From Comamonadaceae bacterium (GTDB taxonomy: Bacteria > Pseudomonadota > Gammaproteobacteria > Burkholderiales > Burkholderiaceae_C): a stretch of 9,220 nucleotides of DNA. Positions within the stretch are counted from its first letter, which is position 1. Every line of letters begins with the position of its first letter. Positions 1 through 7,891 of this stretch are shown here, piece after piece. Below the pieces are notes generated by a model. That model was given only the letters and a program-made list of their open reading frames with translations. It was not told where the DNA came from and did no database searches. The stretch is from contig CANCCF010000160.1 in NCBI GenBank assembly GCA_947374485.1, positions 1 through 9,220 of the forward strand. The letters run 5' to 3'. The position numbers were made by a program, and so were the translations under genes.

Positions 1-1279
1 TCTCGGCATTCGGCCATGCCAGGTTCACGTCGCCACGCAAATGCTTGGAGGCCATCACGTCATAGGCGCCGCCATAGGCCTTGCGCGTGATGACGGTGAT
101 CTTGGGCACCGTGCACTCGGCGTACGCATACAGCAACTTGGCGCCGTGCTTGATGATGCCGCCATACTCCTGACTGGTGCCGGGCATGAAGCCGGGCACG
201 TCCACAAACGTGATCACCGGAATGTTGAAGGCATCGCAGAAACGCACAAAGCGCGCCGCCTTGATGCTGCTCTTGATGTCCAGGCAACCGGCCAGCACCA
301 GCGGCTGATTCGCCACAATGCCCACCGTCTGGCCGTCCATACGGGCAAAGCCGATCAGGATGTTCTTGGCGTACTCGGGCTGGATCTCGAAGAAGTCGCC
401 ATCGTCCACGGTCTTGACGATCAGCTCTTTCATGTCGTAGGCCTTGTTGGCGTTGTCGGGCACCAGCGTGTCCAGGCTTTTTTCCAGGCGGTCGGCCGGG
501 TCGCCGCTCTTGCGCACGGGCGCCTTTTCGCGGTTGGAGAGAGGCAGGTAGTTGTAGAGACGGCGCAGCATCAGTAGCGCTTCCACATCGTTCTCAAACG
601 CCAGATCCGCCACACCGCTCTTGGTGGTGTGGGTGATGGCGCCGCCCAGTTCTTCGGCCGTCACTTCTTCGTGCGTCACCGTCTTCACCACCTCGGGGCC
701 GGTGACAAACATGTACGAGCTGTCTTTGACCATAAAGATGAAATCGGTCATGGCGGGCGAGTACACCGCGCCACCGGCGGAGGGGCCCATGATCATGCTG
801 ATCTGCGGAATCACGCCGCTGGCCATGGCGTTGCGCTGGAACACTTCGGCATAGCCGCCCAGAGAGGCCACGCCTTCCTGAATGCGCGCGCCGCCCGAAT
901 CGTTGAGGCCGATGACGGGTGCGCCCACCTTCATGGCCTGGTCCATCACCTTGCAGATTTTTTCCGCATGCGACTCGCTCAAGGCGCCACCGAACACCGT
1001 GAAGTCCTGGCTGTACACAAACACCAGGCGGCCGTTGATCATGCCGTAGCCTGTGACCACGCCGTCGCCGGGGATCTTGGTGTCGGCCATGCCAAAGTCC
1101 ACGCAGCGGTGCTCCACAAACATGTCCCACTCTTCAAACGTACCTTCGTCCAGCAGGATTTCCAGACGCTCGCGCGCCGTGAGCTTGCCCTTTTTGTGTT
1201 GGGCATCGATGCGCTTTTGTCCACCGCCCAGGCGCGCGAGTTCGCGCTTGGCTTCGAGTTGTTCCAGGATGTCGTGCAT
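1..1279 (-). CDS. pccB: Propionyl-CoA carboxylase beta subunit (carboxyltransferase), C-terminus cut by window edge
   Basis: The carboxyltransferase subunit moves CO2 from carboxybiotin on the alpha subunit to propionyl-CoA, giving methylmalonyl-CoA in the cytoplasm. The frame read from ATG at 1279 is open to the window edge, giving 426 residues of a family that is usually about 510, so roughly 85 C-terminal residues are missing. Both crotonase-type halves are visible. The N half has GGARIQEGVASLGGY (residues 129-143) and GPSAGGAVYSPAMTDF (165-180). The C half has VDVPGFMPGTSQE and KAYGGAYDVM. The Asp at residue 407 of the last motif appears to match the Asp that, in the Streptomyces coelicolor PccB structure work, favours propionyl- over acetyl-CoA. 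An AAGGA ribosome-binding site (1284-1288 on the minus strand) lies 4 bp before the start. It follows meaB by 37 bp, so it is co-transcribed. The alternative is a broader acyl-CoA carboxylase; the mutase context favours propionyl-CoA. Confidence 0.93.
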   Translation of the reverse strand, partial: MHDILEQLEAKRELARLGGGQKRIDAQHKKGKLTARERLEILLDEGTFEEWDMFVEHRCVDFGMADTKIPGDGVVTGYGMINGRLVFVYSQDFTVFGGALSESHAEKICKVMDQAMKVGAPVIGLNDSGGARIQEGVASLGGYAEVFQRNAMASGVIPQISMIMGPSAGGAVYSPAMTDFIFMVKDSSYMFVTGPEVVKTVTHEEVTAEELGGAITHTTKSGVADLAFENDVEALLMLRRLYNYLPLSNREKAPVRKSGDPADRLEKSLDTLVPDNANKAYDMKELIVKTVDDGDFFEIQPEYAKNILIGFARMDGQTVGIVANQPLVLAGCLDIKSSIKAARFVRFCDAFNIPVITFVDVPGFMPGTSQEYGGIIKHGAKLLYAYAECTVPKITVITRKAYGGAYDVMASKHLRGDVNLAWPNAE

Positions 1280-1316
1280 GGGTTCCTTCTTTCTATTCGC
1301 TGTCTAAATTTCTTGC

Positions 1317-2363
1317 TTACGGAGGCGCAGCCGATGGACTTGCAGCCAGCACGGCCAACAGTTGCCGGGCGGCCGTGCTGGCAGCCAACTGGCCGGACTG
1401 CACGGCCGTGGTGATGGCGGGCAACTGCGCGCGCACCAACGGGCTGTTTTTAAAGGACTGCTTCAGGCCCGCATCGATGCGCTCCCACATCCAGGCCAGG
1501 GCCTGGTGCTGGCGGCGGCTTTGCAAAAGTCCATTGGCGGTTTGCAGGCGTTGGAAGGTGGTGACAGCTTCCCAAAACGCGTCCAAGCCTTGGCCTTGCA
1601 AAGCGCTGATTTTCAAAACCTTGGGGTGCCAATAGTCTTCGCTGTGCGGATCATGCGGGTTGCCGCTGATACCCAGCAAACGCAGGCTCGATGTGATTTG
1701 CGCCTCAGCCCGCAGTGCCGCATTGGCGTCGATATCGGCCTTGTTGATCAGCACCAGGTCGGCGAGTTCCATCACGCCTTTTTTGATGGCCTGCAGGTCG
1801 TCACCGGCATTGGGCAGCTGCATCAGCACAAACATATCCGTCATGCCTTGCACCGCCGTCTCAGACTGGCCCACGCCCACGGTTTCCACAATCACGATGT
1901 CGTAGCCCGCCGCCTCGCAGACCAGCATCGCCTCGCGCGTTTTCTCAGCCACGCCGCCCAGCGTGCCGCTGCTGGGGCTGGGGCGAATGTAGGCCTCTTC
2001 CCGCACGGACAGCCTTTCCATGCGCGTCTTGTCACCCAGGATGGAGCCGCCGGACACCGAACTGCTGGGGTCCACCGCCAGCACGGCCACGCGGTGGCCT
2101 TTTTCGATGAGGTACAGGCCCAGGGCTTCAATGAAAGTGCTCTTGCCCACGCCGGGCACGCCGCTAATCCCTAAGCGCAGCGACTTGCCACTGTGCGGCA
2201 GCAAGGCGGTGAGCAGCGCGTCGGCCTGCGCACGGTGGTCGGCGCGGGTGGATTCCAGGAGGGTAATGGCCTTGGCAATGGCGCGGCGCTGCCCCATGCC
2301 GGGAGCATCCAGAATGGCGTCCAGCAGGGGGGTGTTGGCAGACAACGGTGGGGTTGCAGTCAT
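1317..2363 (-). CDS. meaB: Methylmalonyl-CoA mutase-associated G3E GTPase MeaB (ArgK family)
   Basis: This is a GTPase chaperone of methylmalonyl-CoA mutase. It gates adenosylcobalamin loading and protects the radical enzyme from inactivation. The 348-residue product has an N-terminal helical region, Walker A GVPGVGKST (residues 68-76), the long conserved stretch containing AVDPSSSVSGGSILGDKTRM (96-115), RPSPSSGTLGG (127-137), the switch ETVGVGQSE (160-168) and NKAD (207-210) for guanine specificity. A C-terminal dimerisation region follows. An earlier in-frame ATG exists at 2429, but that would add 22 residues read out of frame from the end of the toxin gene. The start at 2363 leaves about 26 residues before RRAIAKAITLLES, as in the Methylorubrum protein. 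No good Shine-Dalgarno precedes 2363, and the toxin stop is only 7 bp upstream, so translation may be coupled. It is followed by pccB in the same operon. The mutase it serves is the gene at 3110-5281. Confidence 0.93.
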   Translation of the reverse strand: MTATPPLSANTPLLDAILDAPGMGQRRAIAKAITLLESTRADHRAQADALLTALLPHSGKSLRLGISGVPGVGKSTFIEALGLYLIEKGHRVAVLAVDPSSSVSGGSILGDKTRMERLSVREEAYIRPSPSSGTLGGVAEKTREAMLVCEAAGYDIVIVETVGVGQSETAVQGMTDMFVLMQLPNAGDDLQAIKKGVMELADLVLINKADIDANAALRAEAQITSSLRLLGISGNPHDPHSEDYWHPKVLKISALQGQGLDAFWEAVTTFQRLQTANGLLQSRRQHQALAWMWERIDAGLKQSFKNSPLVRAQLPAITTAVQSGQLAASTAARQLLAVLAASPSAAPP

Positions 2364-2370
2364 GGGCAAA

Positions 2371-2790
2371 TCACAGGATGTCAAAAGCACGACCATCGGC
2401 CAGGCGGTAGCGGGAAAAGTCGCGGACATCCAAAGTCAAAATGGTGGTAACACCAGTTTCACTGCCCAACCAAACCAGAGTCGCATCTGCCAAGTCCATC
2501 TCGGTGCGTGGTTCGTCGGTGTAGCGCTCCATCCAGGACACCATGCCTAACAAGTCGTCTTGAACGAAAGGGAATACCGACACCGCGCCAGCTGCAACCC
2601 AGCGCAGGAGTTGATAACGATGTGCAGCCCCCAGCAAATGGCTGGCTTCCACCACGCAAGGCCATGTGGTAGAGACATGCCAATGTTCCTGCGCGGCCTG
2701 AAACAGCAAGTTCTGGTAATGCCCAGAGTGGGGCTCGTGATCGCCAAAAAGGGCAACCATCGCAGATGCATCAATGAGTACCGATGCCAT
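2371..2790 (-). CDS. PIN-domain ribonuclease, VapC-like toxin
   Basis: This is a probable type II toxin acting as a Mg-dependent RNase. Family members cut tRNA, rRNA or mRNA; the target here cannot be read from sequence. The 139-residue size fits VapC-type proteins. The acidic PIN centre is visible: D7 in VLIDASAMVAL, E48 in VVEASHLL, D99 or D102 in EMDLADATLVWL, and D121 or D124 in LTLDVRDFSRYR near the C-terminus. All expected acids are present, so the nuclease looks intact. The frame is open further upstream, to about 2883, but ATG 2790 gives the standard PIN N-terminus (MASVLIDAS) and is preferred. This start lies inside the antitoxin gene, overlapping its last 20 bp, a typical coupled antitoxin-toxin layout. 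The stop at 2371-2373 lies 7 bp before meaB. GC is modestly lower than in the flanking metabolic genes, about 56% by hand count over 2401-3060. A non-toxic PIN RNase is possible, but the paired antitoxin argues against it. Confidence 0.85.
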   Translation of the reverse strand: MASVLIDASAMVALFGDHEPHSGHYQNLLFQAAQEHWHVSTTWPCVVEASHLLGAAHRYQLLRWVAAGAVSVFPFVQDDLLGMVSWMERYTDEPRTEMDLADATLVWLGSETGVTTILTLDVRDFSRYRLADGRAFDIL

Positions 2791-3061
2791 GCTTTTTACG
2801 CAATTTATCGCGAATAAAAGTGCGCACTGCTTCGCCATCCGACAGGTCGCCAGTGAACCCGCTTGCTGAAGGGGCGACGCCACCTTCCTGGGCCAGCGCA
2901 GCCTCTGCCTTGACCTTGAGCATCAACTCATACGGGTTCTTTCGCCCGAGGGCCTTCTCCAGTGCCGAAACTATGAACTGCGATTTGGTGACGCCCAACC
3001 GCTTCGCTATGAGCTCCAACTCCTTTTCGAGCAGAGGGTCGAGTCGAACAGAAACAGCCAT
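2771..3061 (-). CDS. Ribbon-helix-helix (CopG/Arc-type) antitoxin
   Basis: This 96-residue protein is the probable antitoxin and autorepressor of the PIN toxin that follows. Residues 1-43 fit a ribbon-helix-helix fold: a beta strand, MAVSVRLDP, with alternating residues for base contacts, then helix 1 (LLEKELELIAKRLG), a turn, and helix 2 opening TKSQFIVSALEKAL. The remainder (about 44-96) is charged and glycine-containing (FTGDLSDGEAVRTFIRDKLRKK), as expected for a flexible tail that wraps the toxin. The start at 3061 has a strong AGGAG site (3068-3072, minus strand) 6 bp upstream, far better than the site for meaB. A perfect inverted repeat at 3082-3110, just upstream, is a natural operator for a dimeric RHH protein. 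Its last 20 bp overlap the toxin start. It is too short to assign to a named antitoxin family by eye. Confidence 0.83.
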   Translation of the reverse strand: MAVSVRLDPLLEKELELIAKRLGVTKSQFIVSALEKALGRKNPYELMLKVKAEAALAQEGGVAPSASGFTGDLSDGEAVRTFIRDKLRKKHGIGTH

Positions 3062-3067
3062 GGCGTT

Positions 3068-3072
3068 CTCCT
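3068..3072 (-). promoter_or_regulatory. Strong ribosome-binding site of the antitoxin gene
   Basis: On the minus strand AAAGGAGA precedes ATG 3061 with the AGGAG core 6 bp away. It supports the 3061 start. The antitoxin therefore has an independent, strong initiation site, whereas the toxin and meaB starts behind it have none that is convincing. Confidence 0.7.
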
Positions 3073-3081
3073 TTGGTTAAA

Positions 3082-3109
3082 AAGTGAATACTGTATTACA
3101 GTATTCACT

Positions 3110-3110
<1 letters not shown>
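3082..3110. promoter_or_regulatory. Perfect 14-bp inverted repeat, probable operator of the toxin-antitoxin pair
   Basis: The arms AAGTGAATACTGTA (3082-3095) and TACAGTATTCACTT (3097-3110) are exact reverse complements around a single base at 3096. The repeat lies between the mutase stop codon (3110-3112, sharing one base) and the antitoxin Shine-Dalgarno site. RHH antitoxins usually bind such palindromes over their own promoter, so an operator role is the likeliest reading. In minus-strand RNA it would form a 14-bp AU-rich hairpin, with the arm ending in UU followed by UUU. It could therefore also weaken or stop transcription leaving the mutase gene. The first role is inferred from context and the second is weaker, because the stem is AT-rich. 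Confidence 0.75.

Positions 3111-3118
<8 letters not shown>
3090..3118 (-). promoter_or_regulatory. Candidate promoter for the toxin-antitoxin pair
   Basis: Read on the minus strand, TTGGCG (3113-3118) and TACAGT (3090-3095) are separated by 17 bp. Each matches 4 of 6 consensus sigma-70 bases. The -10 lies within the left arm of the 3082-3110 palindrome, so a repressor bound there would block it. The -35 falls in the last codons of the mutase gene. The match is moderate and the call leans on context. Confidence 0.4.
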
Positions 3119-5281
<2,163 letters not shown>

Positions 5282-5359
5282 GGCAGGTCCATCGCACAGG
5301 GTTGGGAGCCCGGAATGCAGGCCCGACCCATCCGTCAGAAGGGATTGGCGTGCAACCAG

Positions 5360-5387
5360 TTGGCAAAGATTTTACATTATTTATAAT
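5360..5387 (+). promoter_or_regulatory. Candidate sigma-70 promoter of the GntR gene
   Basis: TTGGCA (5360-5365, 5 of 6 consensus) and TATAAT (5382-5387, perfect) are 16 bp apart, which would put the RNA start near 5394, about 35 bp before the ATG at 5429. It overlaps the opposing candidate promoter of the mutase operon at 5369-5398, so the two polymerases would compete and one bound repressor could cover both. Confidence 0.6.
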
Positions 5388-5398
5388 TATTCATTCAA
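5369..5398 (-). promoter_or_regulatory. Candidate promoter of the propionate operon
   Basis: On the minus strand TTGAAT (complement of 5393-5398, 4 of 6) and TAAAAT (complement of 5369-5374, 5 of 6) are 18 bp apart. This would give a leader of roughly 80 bp before the mutase start at 5281. The segment is the only clearly AT-rich island in the intergenic region. A small inverted repeat, CAAC-CA-GTTG (5353-5362), lies just downstream and is a possible but unproven regulator contact. Confidence 0.45.
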
Positions 5399-5428
5399 AA
5401 ATCGACGCCGAGCTTACAATTCCGTTCC

Positions 5429-6100
5429 ATGTCCGCACTGATGTCTGAAGGCCGCACAAGCCCCTCCCTCTCACCTCGCGCCCTGTATGTGGAGGTGGCG
5501 GAGCTCTTGCGCCAGCGCATTTTTCAACGCGAGTTGGAGCCCGGCAGCTGGATTGACGAGCTGAAGATTGCCGAGGAATACGGCATCAGCCGCACGCCAC
5601 TGCGCGAGGCGCTAAAGGTGCTGGCAGCCGAGGGCCTGGTGACCATGAAGGTGCGGCGGGGCGCCTACGTCACCGAAGTCTCCACGCAGGACCTGAGTGA
5701 TGTGTACCACCTGCTCAGCCTGTTGGAGAGTGACGCGGCCGGTGTGGTGGCCACCATGGGGACAGACGCCGAGTTGACCGAGTTGATGAACCTGCACGCC
5801 GAGCTGGAAAAAGCCGCGCAGTCCGGCACCGCCAACACCGACGCGTTTTTTGCCGTGAACGAGCGCTTCCACATGCGCCTCTTGGAAATTGCCAACAACC
5901 GCTGGCGCGACCAGATGGTGGCCGACCTGCGCAAGGTGATGAAGCTCAACCGCCATAACTCCCTGCTCAAGACCGGGCGCATCCAGGAATCGCTGCAAGA
6001 GCACCGGGCCATCATGGCGGCGCTGACGGCGCGTGATGCAGAGGCTACTGTGGCGCGCATGCGCGAGCACTTTGCGAATGGGCTGGAGGCTGCGGCTTAA
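5429..6100 (+). CDS. GntR-family regulator with FCD effector domain (FadR subfamily)
   Basis: This 223-residue DNA-binding regulator is probably the local switch for the divergent mutase operon. Residues 16-85 form the winged helix-turn-helix, with the GntR signature LKIAEEYGISRTPLREALKVLAAEGLV and wing RRGAYV. Residues about 88-220 form the all-helical FCD ligand domain. Likely metal or ligand residues are N144 and H148 in NERFHMRLLEIANN, H192 in QEHRAIMAALTARD, and H214 in MREHF. The first position is Asn where Asp is common, but Asn occurs in the family. The ligand cannot be told from sequence; methylmalonyl- or propionyl-related acids, or 2-methylcitrate-type acids, are guesses from the neighbourhood. 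The ATG at 5429 has no clear Shine-Dalgarno, and a second ATG at 5441 would remove four residues without touching the domain. The gene converges on dusA with 25 bp between stops. Confidence 0.93.
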   Translation: MSALMSEGRTSPSLSPRALYVEVAELLRQRIFQRELEPGSWIDELKIAEEYGISRTPLREALKVLAAEGLVTMKVRRGAYVTEVSTQDLSDVYHLLSLLESDAAGVVATMGTDAELTELMNLHAELEKAAQSGTANTDAFFAVNERFHMRLLEIANNRWRDQMVADLRKVMKLNRHNSLLKTGRIQESLQEHRAIMAALTARDAEATVARMREHFANGLEAAA

Positions 6101-6125
6101 GAACCGGCCTGCTACAAAGGCCTCA

Positions 6126-7118
6126 TCAAGCCGCCAGGCCGCCCCGCGTGCCTTGCTGTGCGATGGCCCACACGTCACGGGCTGGCAAGCCTTTGAGCCG
6201 GTGGTCGCTCCAGACCTGCCGCCACGTGCGCGCACCGGGTAGTCCATGGCGCAGACCCAGCATATGGCGGGCAATGCTGTACCAGGAGGTACCATGCCCG
6301 GCCGCCTGCCGCTCCATGTACGCCACCATCTGCTCTTCCACCCTCTCGCGCGTCAACTGGGTGGGCTGCTCGCCATAAAAGGTTGCGTCCCATTCAGAGA
6401 GCCACCAGGGGTTGTGATAGGCCTCACGGCCTAGCATGACGCCATCCACCAACGCCAATTGCTTGGCCACCTGCGCGCTGGTGGTGACGCCGCCATTGAG
6501 GCAAATAGTGAGCTGCGGAAAGTCGGCCTTGAGTTGATGCACCAGGTCGTAGCGCAAGGGAGGGACTTCACGGTTTTCCTTCGGTGACAGGCCCTTGAGC
6601 CAGGCATTGCGCGCGTGCACGATGAACACCTGACAGCCCGCCTCAGCCAAGGTGCCAACAAAGTCGCGTACAAAGTCATAGCTCTCCACACGGTCTATGC
6701 CGATGCGGTGTTTCACCGTCACCGGAATGTCCACCGCGTCCAACATGGCCTTCACACAATCGGCCACCAGCAAGGCCTCGTTCATCAGGCAGGCGCCAAA
6801 GGCCCCGCGCTGCACGCGCTCGGAAGGGCAGCCGCAGTTCAGGTTGATCTCGTCATAGCCCCAGTCCTGACCCAACCTGGCGCAGACTGCCAGATCAGCG
6901 GTGTCGCTGCCACCCAGTTGCAGGGCAACGGCATGTTCTTCGGCGTTGAAGCGCAGATGGCGCGGCACATCGCCATGCAGCAAGGCTCCGGTGGTCACCA
7001 TCTCGGTGTACAGCAGGGCGTGGCGGCTCAGCAGCCGGTGGAAGTAACGACAGTGTTTATCTGTCCAGTCGAGCATGGGGGCGACAGACAGGCGGTGGGG
7101 GGAATGCGTGGGAGTCAA
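6126..7118 (-). CDS. dusA: tRNA-dihydrouridine(20/20a) synthase DusA
   Basis: This FMN- and NADPH-dependent enzyme reduces uridine 20 (and 20a) in the D-loop of tRNAs. The 330-residue product has the DusA hallmarks: SVAPMLDWTDKHCRYFHRLL (residues 11-30), YTEMVTTGALLHG (37-49), VALQLGGSD (64-72), INLNCGCPSERVQRGAFGACL (91-111) with Cys97 as the catalytic proton donor, VKHRIGIDRVESYDF, HARNAWLKGLSPKENREVPPL, CLNGGV and GVMLGREAYHNP near the phosphate-binding site. The C-terminal helical tRNA-binding domain contains SIARHMLGLRHGLPGAR. The start is a TTG at 7118. Upstream in this frame there is no ATG, GTG or other TTG before a stop, and the next ATG (residue 15, in VAPM) would cut the first strand of the barrel. 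No Shine-Dalgarno is visible, so the start is the least certain part. It lies 74 bp behind the membrane-protein gene and may share its transcript. Confidence 0.95.
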   Translation of the reverse strand: MTPTHSPHRLSVAPMLDWTDKHCRYFHRLLSRHALLYTEMVTTGALLHGDVPRHLRFNAEEHAVALQLGGSDTADLAVCARLGQDWGYDEINLNCGCPSERVQRGAFGACLMNEALLVADCVKAMLDAVDIPVTVKHRIGIDRVESYDFVRDFVGTLAEAGCQVFIVHARNAWLKGLSPKENREVPPLRYDLVHQLKADFPQLTICLNGGVTTSAQVAKQLALVDGVMLGREAYHNPWWLSEWDATFYGEQPTQLTRERVEEQMVAYMERQAAGHGTSWYSIARHMLGLRHGLPGARTWRQVWSDHRLKGLPARDVWAIAQQGTRGGLAA

Positions 7119-7170
7119 ATCGGGGCGTGGATAAAGTCGGCGCGGGGCAAATTACACCATGGCCCGGCTA

Positions 7171-7193
7171 AAGCCACGTCGCCCTGGTGGCCT
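7171..7193 (-). terminator. Weak candidate hairpin after the TauE/SafE-like gene
   Basis: On the minus strand, directly after the stop codon, GCCAC (7187-7191) can pair with GTGGC (7173-7177) around a 9-base loop. One G-U and one A-U pair extend the stem to 7 bp. Only a short T run follows (CTTTAG), so termination would be inefficient at best and transcription could continue into dusA. Confidence 0.22.
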
Positions 7194-7882
7194 CAGGGCG
7201 TCACGCACCAAGGCGCAGTGTCGTGCACCAGCCCCATCCACAGGGCCCAGCCCGAACTGCCCGCCAGGGCCAGCCCCGCCAGGCGCACGCCCCAGTTGCC
7301 CGTGCCACCGGAAGCAACGCTATTGCCACGCAGCTTGAGCCAAAGCCAGGGTGCGGCGGTCATGGTGACGCTGGTGCCCAATGCAAACAGTGCCATCACC
7401 AGCGCACCGTCCAGCGGCCCACCAGCCAGGGCGGCCACCAGCACCGCCGAATACAGCAGGCCGCAGGGCAGCAAGGCCCACAGGCTGCCCAGCAGTACCG
7501 GCGCGCCACCGGCACCCGCGCCCAGCGCTTTGGCGCGGGCCCAGATGCCGCGCCCCGCCCGCTCCAGCCAAATGGGCTGCTGGGCACGCGCCAGCAGCAC
7601 CAGCCCCAAAAGAAAAGCTGCCACATGGAACATGCTCCAGACCGGGCGCAAGGCGGCGGATTGGATGGTCAACCAACCGAGGCCCTGCATGGACGCGGCA
7701 GCCACGGCGCCCAAAGCCGAATAGCCCAGGATGCGGCCGAATTGAAAACCCAGAATCGCGGTGTTTTTGCGGGCACCGGCGGCTTGGCCGATACCGGCGC
7801 AGGCCGCGCCGCACATGGCCACGCAGTGGGGCCCACCCACCAGGCCCATCAGCAGCGCAGTTGCGCCCAAGGAAAATTGCAT
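7193..7882 (-). CDS. TauE/SafE-type (DsbD_2-like) inner-membrane protein with HCxxMCG motif
   Basis: This 229-residue polytopic membrane protein has about six predicted helices, near residues 5-25, 40-62, 76-97, 127-150, 158-180 and 195-215. The first helix ends in GPHCVAMCG (H19, C20, C24), and a later helix carries LWALLPCGLLYSAVLV. These paired Cys/His signatures are typical of the family annotated as sulfite exporter TauE/SafE or cytochrome c biogenesis transmembrane region (DsbD_2). Members often lie beside ccoGHIS, hemN and fnr/anr genes, which suggests a role in metal or redox handling for cbb3 oxidase or cytochrome assembly. Sulfite export is the name of the superfamily rather than evidence of substrate. 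The start at 7882 is firm, since the only upstream in-frame codons run straight into the hemN stop 9 bp away. It is presumably co-transcribed with hemN. The exact function is unknown. Confidence 0.82.
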   Translation of the reverse strand: MQFSLGATALLMGLVGGPHCVAMCGAACAGIGQAAGARKNTAILGFQFGRILGYSALGAVAAASMQGLGWLTIQSAALRPVWSMFHVAAFLLGLVLLARAQQPIWLERAGRGIWARAKALGAGAGGAPVLLGSLWALLPCGLLYSAVLVAALAGGPLDGALVMALFALGTSVTMTAAPWLWLKLRGNSVASGGTGNWGVRLAGLALAGSSGWALWMGLVHDTAPWCVTP

Positions 7883-7891
7883 CCGCGGATG

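Noticed and set aside
2364..2429. Longer MeaB starting at ATG 2429
   Set aside because: The added 22 residues come from out-of-frame toxin coding sequence, and the 2363 start gives the N-terminal length normal for the family.
2791..2883. Longer PIN toxin starting near 2883
   Set aside because: The extra 31 residues are the antitoxin gene read in another frame; PIN domains begin within a few residues of the first catalytic Asp, which fits the 2790 start.
3089..3101. CTGTATTACAG within the palindrome as a LexA/SOS box
   Set aside because: The spacing between CTGT and ACAG is 3 bases, not the 8 of the usual CTGT-N8-ACAG box, and the extended 14-bp symmetry is better explained as an RHH operator.
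6105..6122. Hairpin GGCCT-N7-AGGCC between the convergent gntR and dusA ends as a bidirectional terminator
   Set aside because: The stem is only 5 bp and neither strand has a following T run, so it is not a convincing intrinsic terminator.
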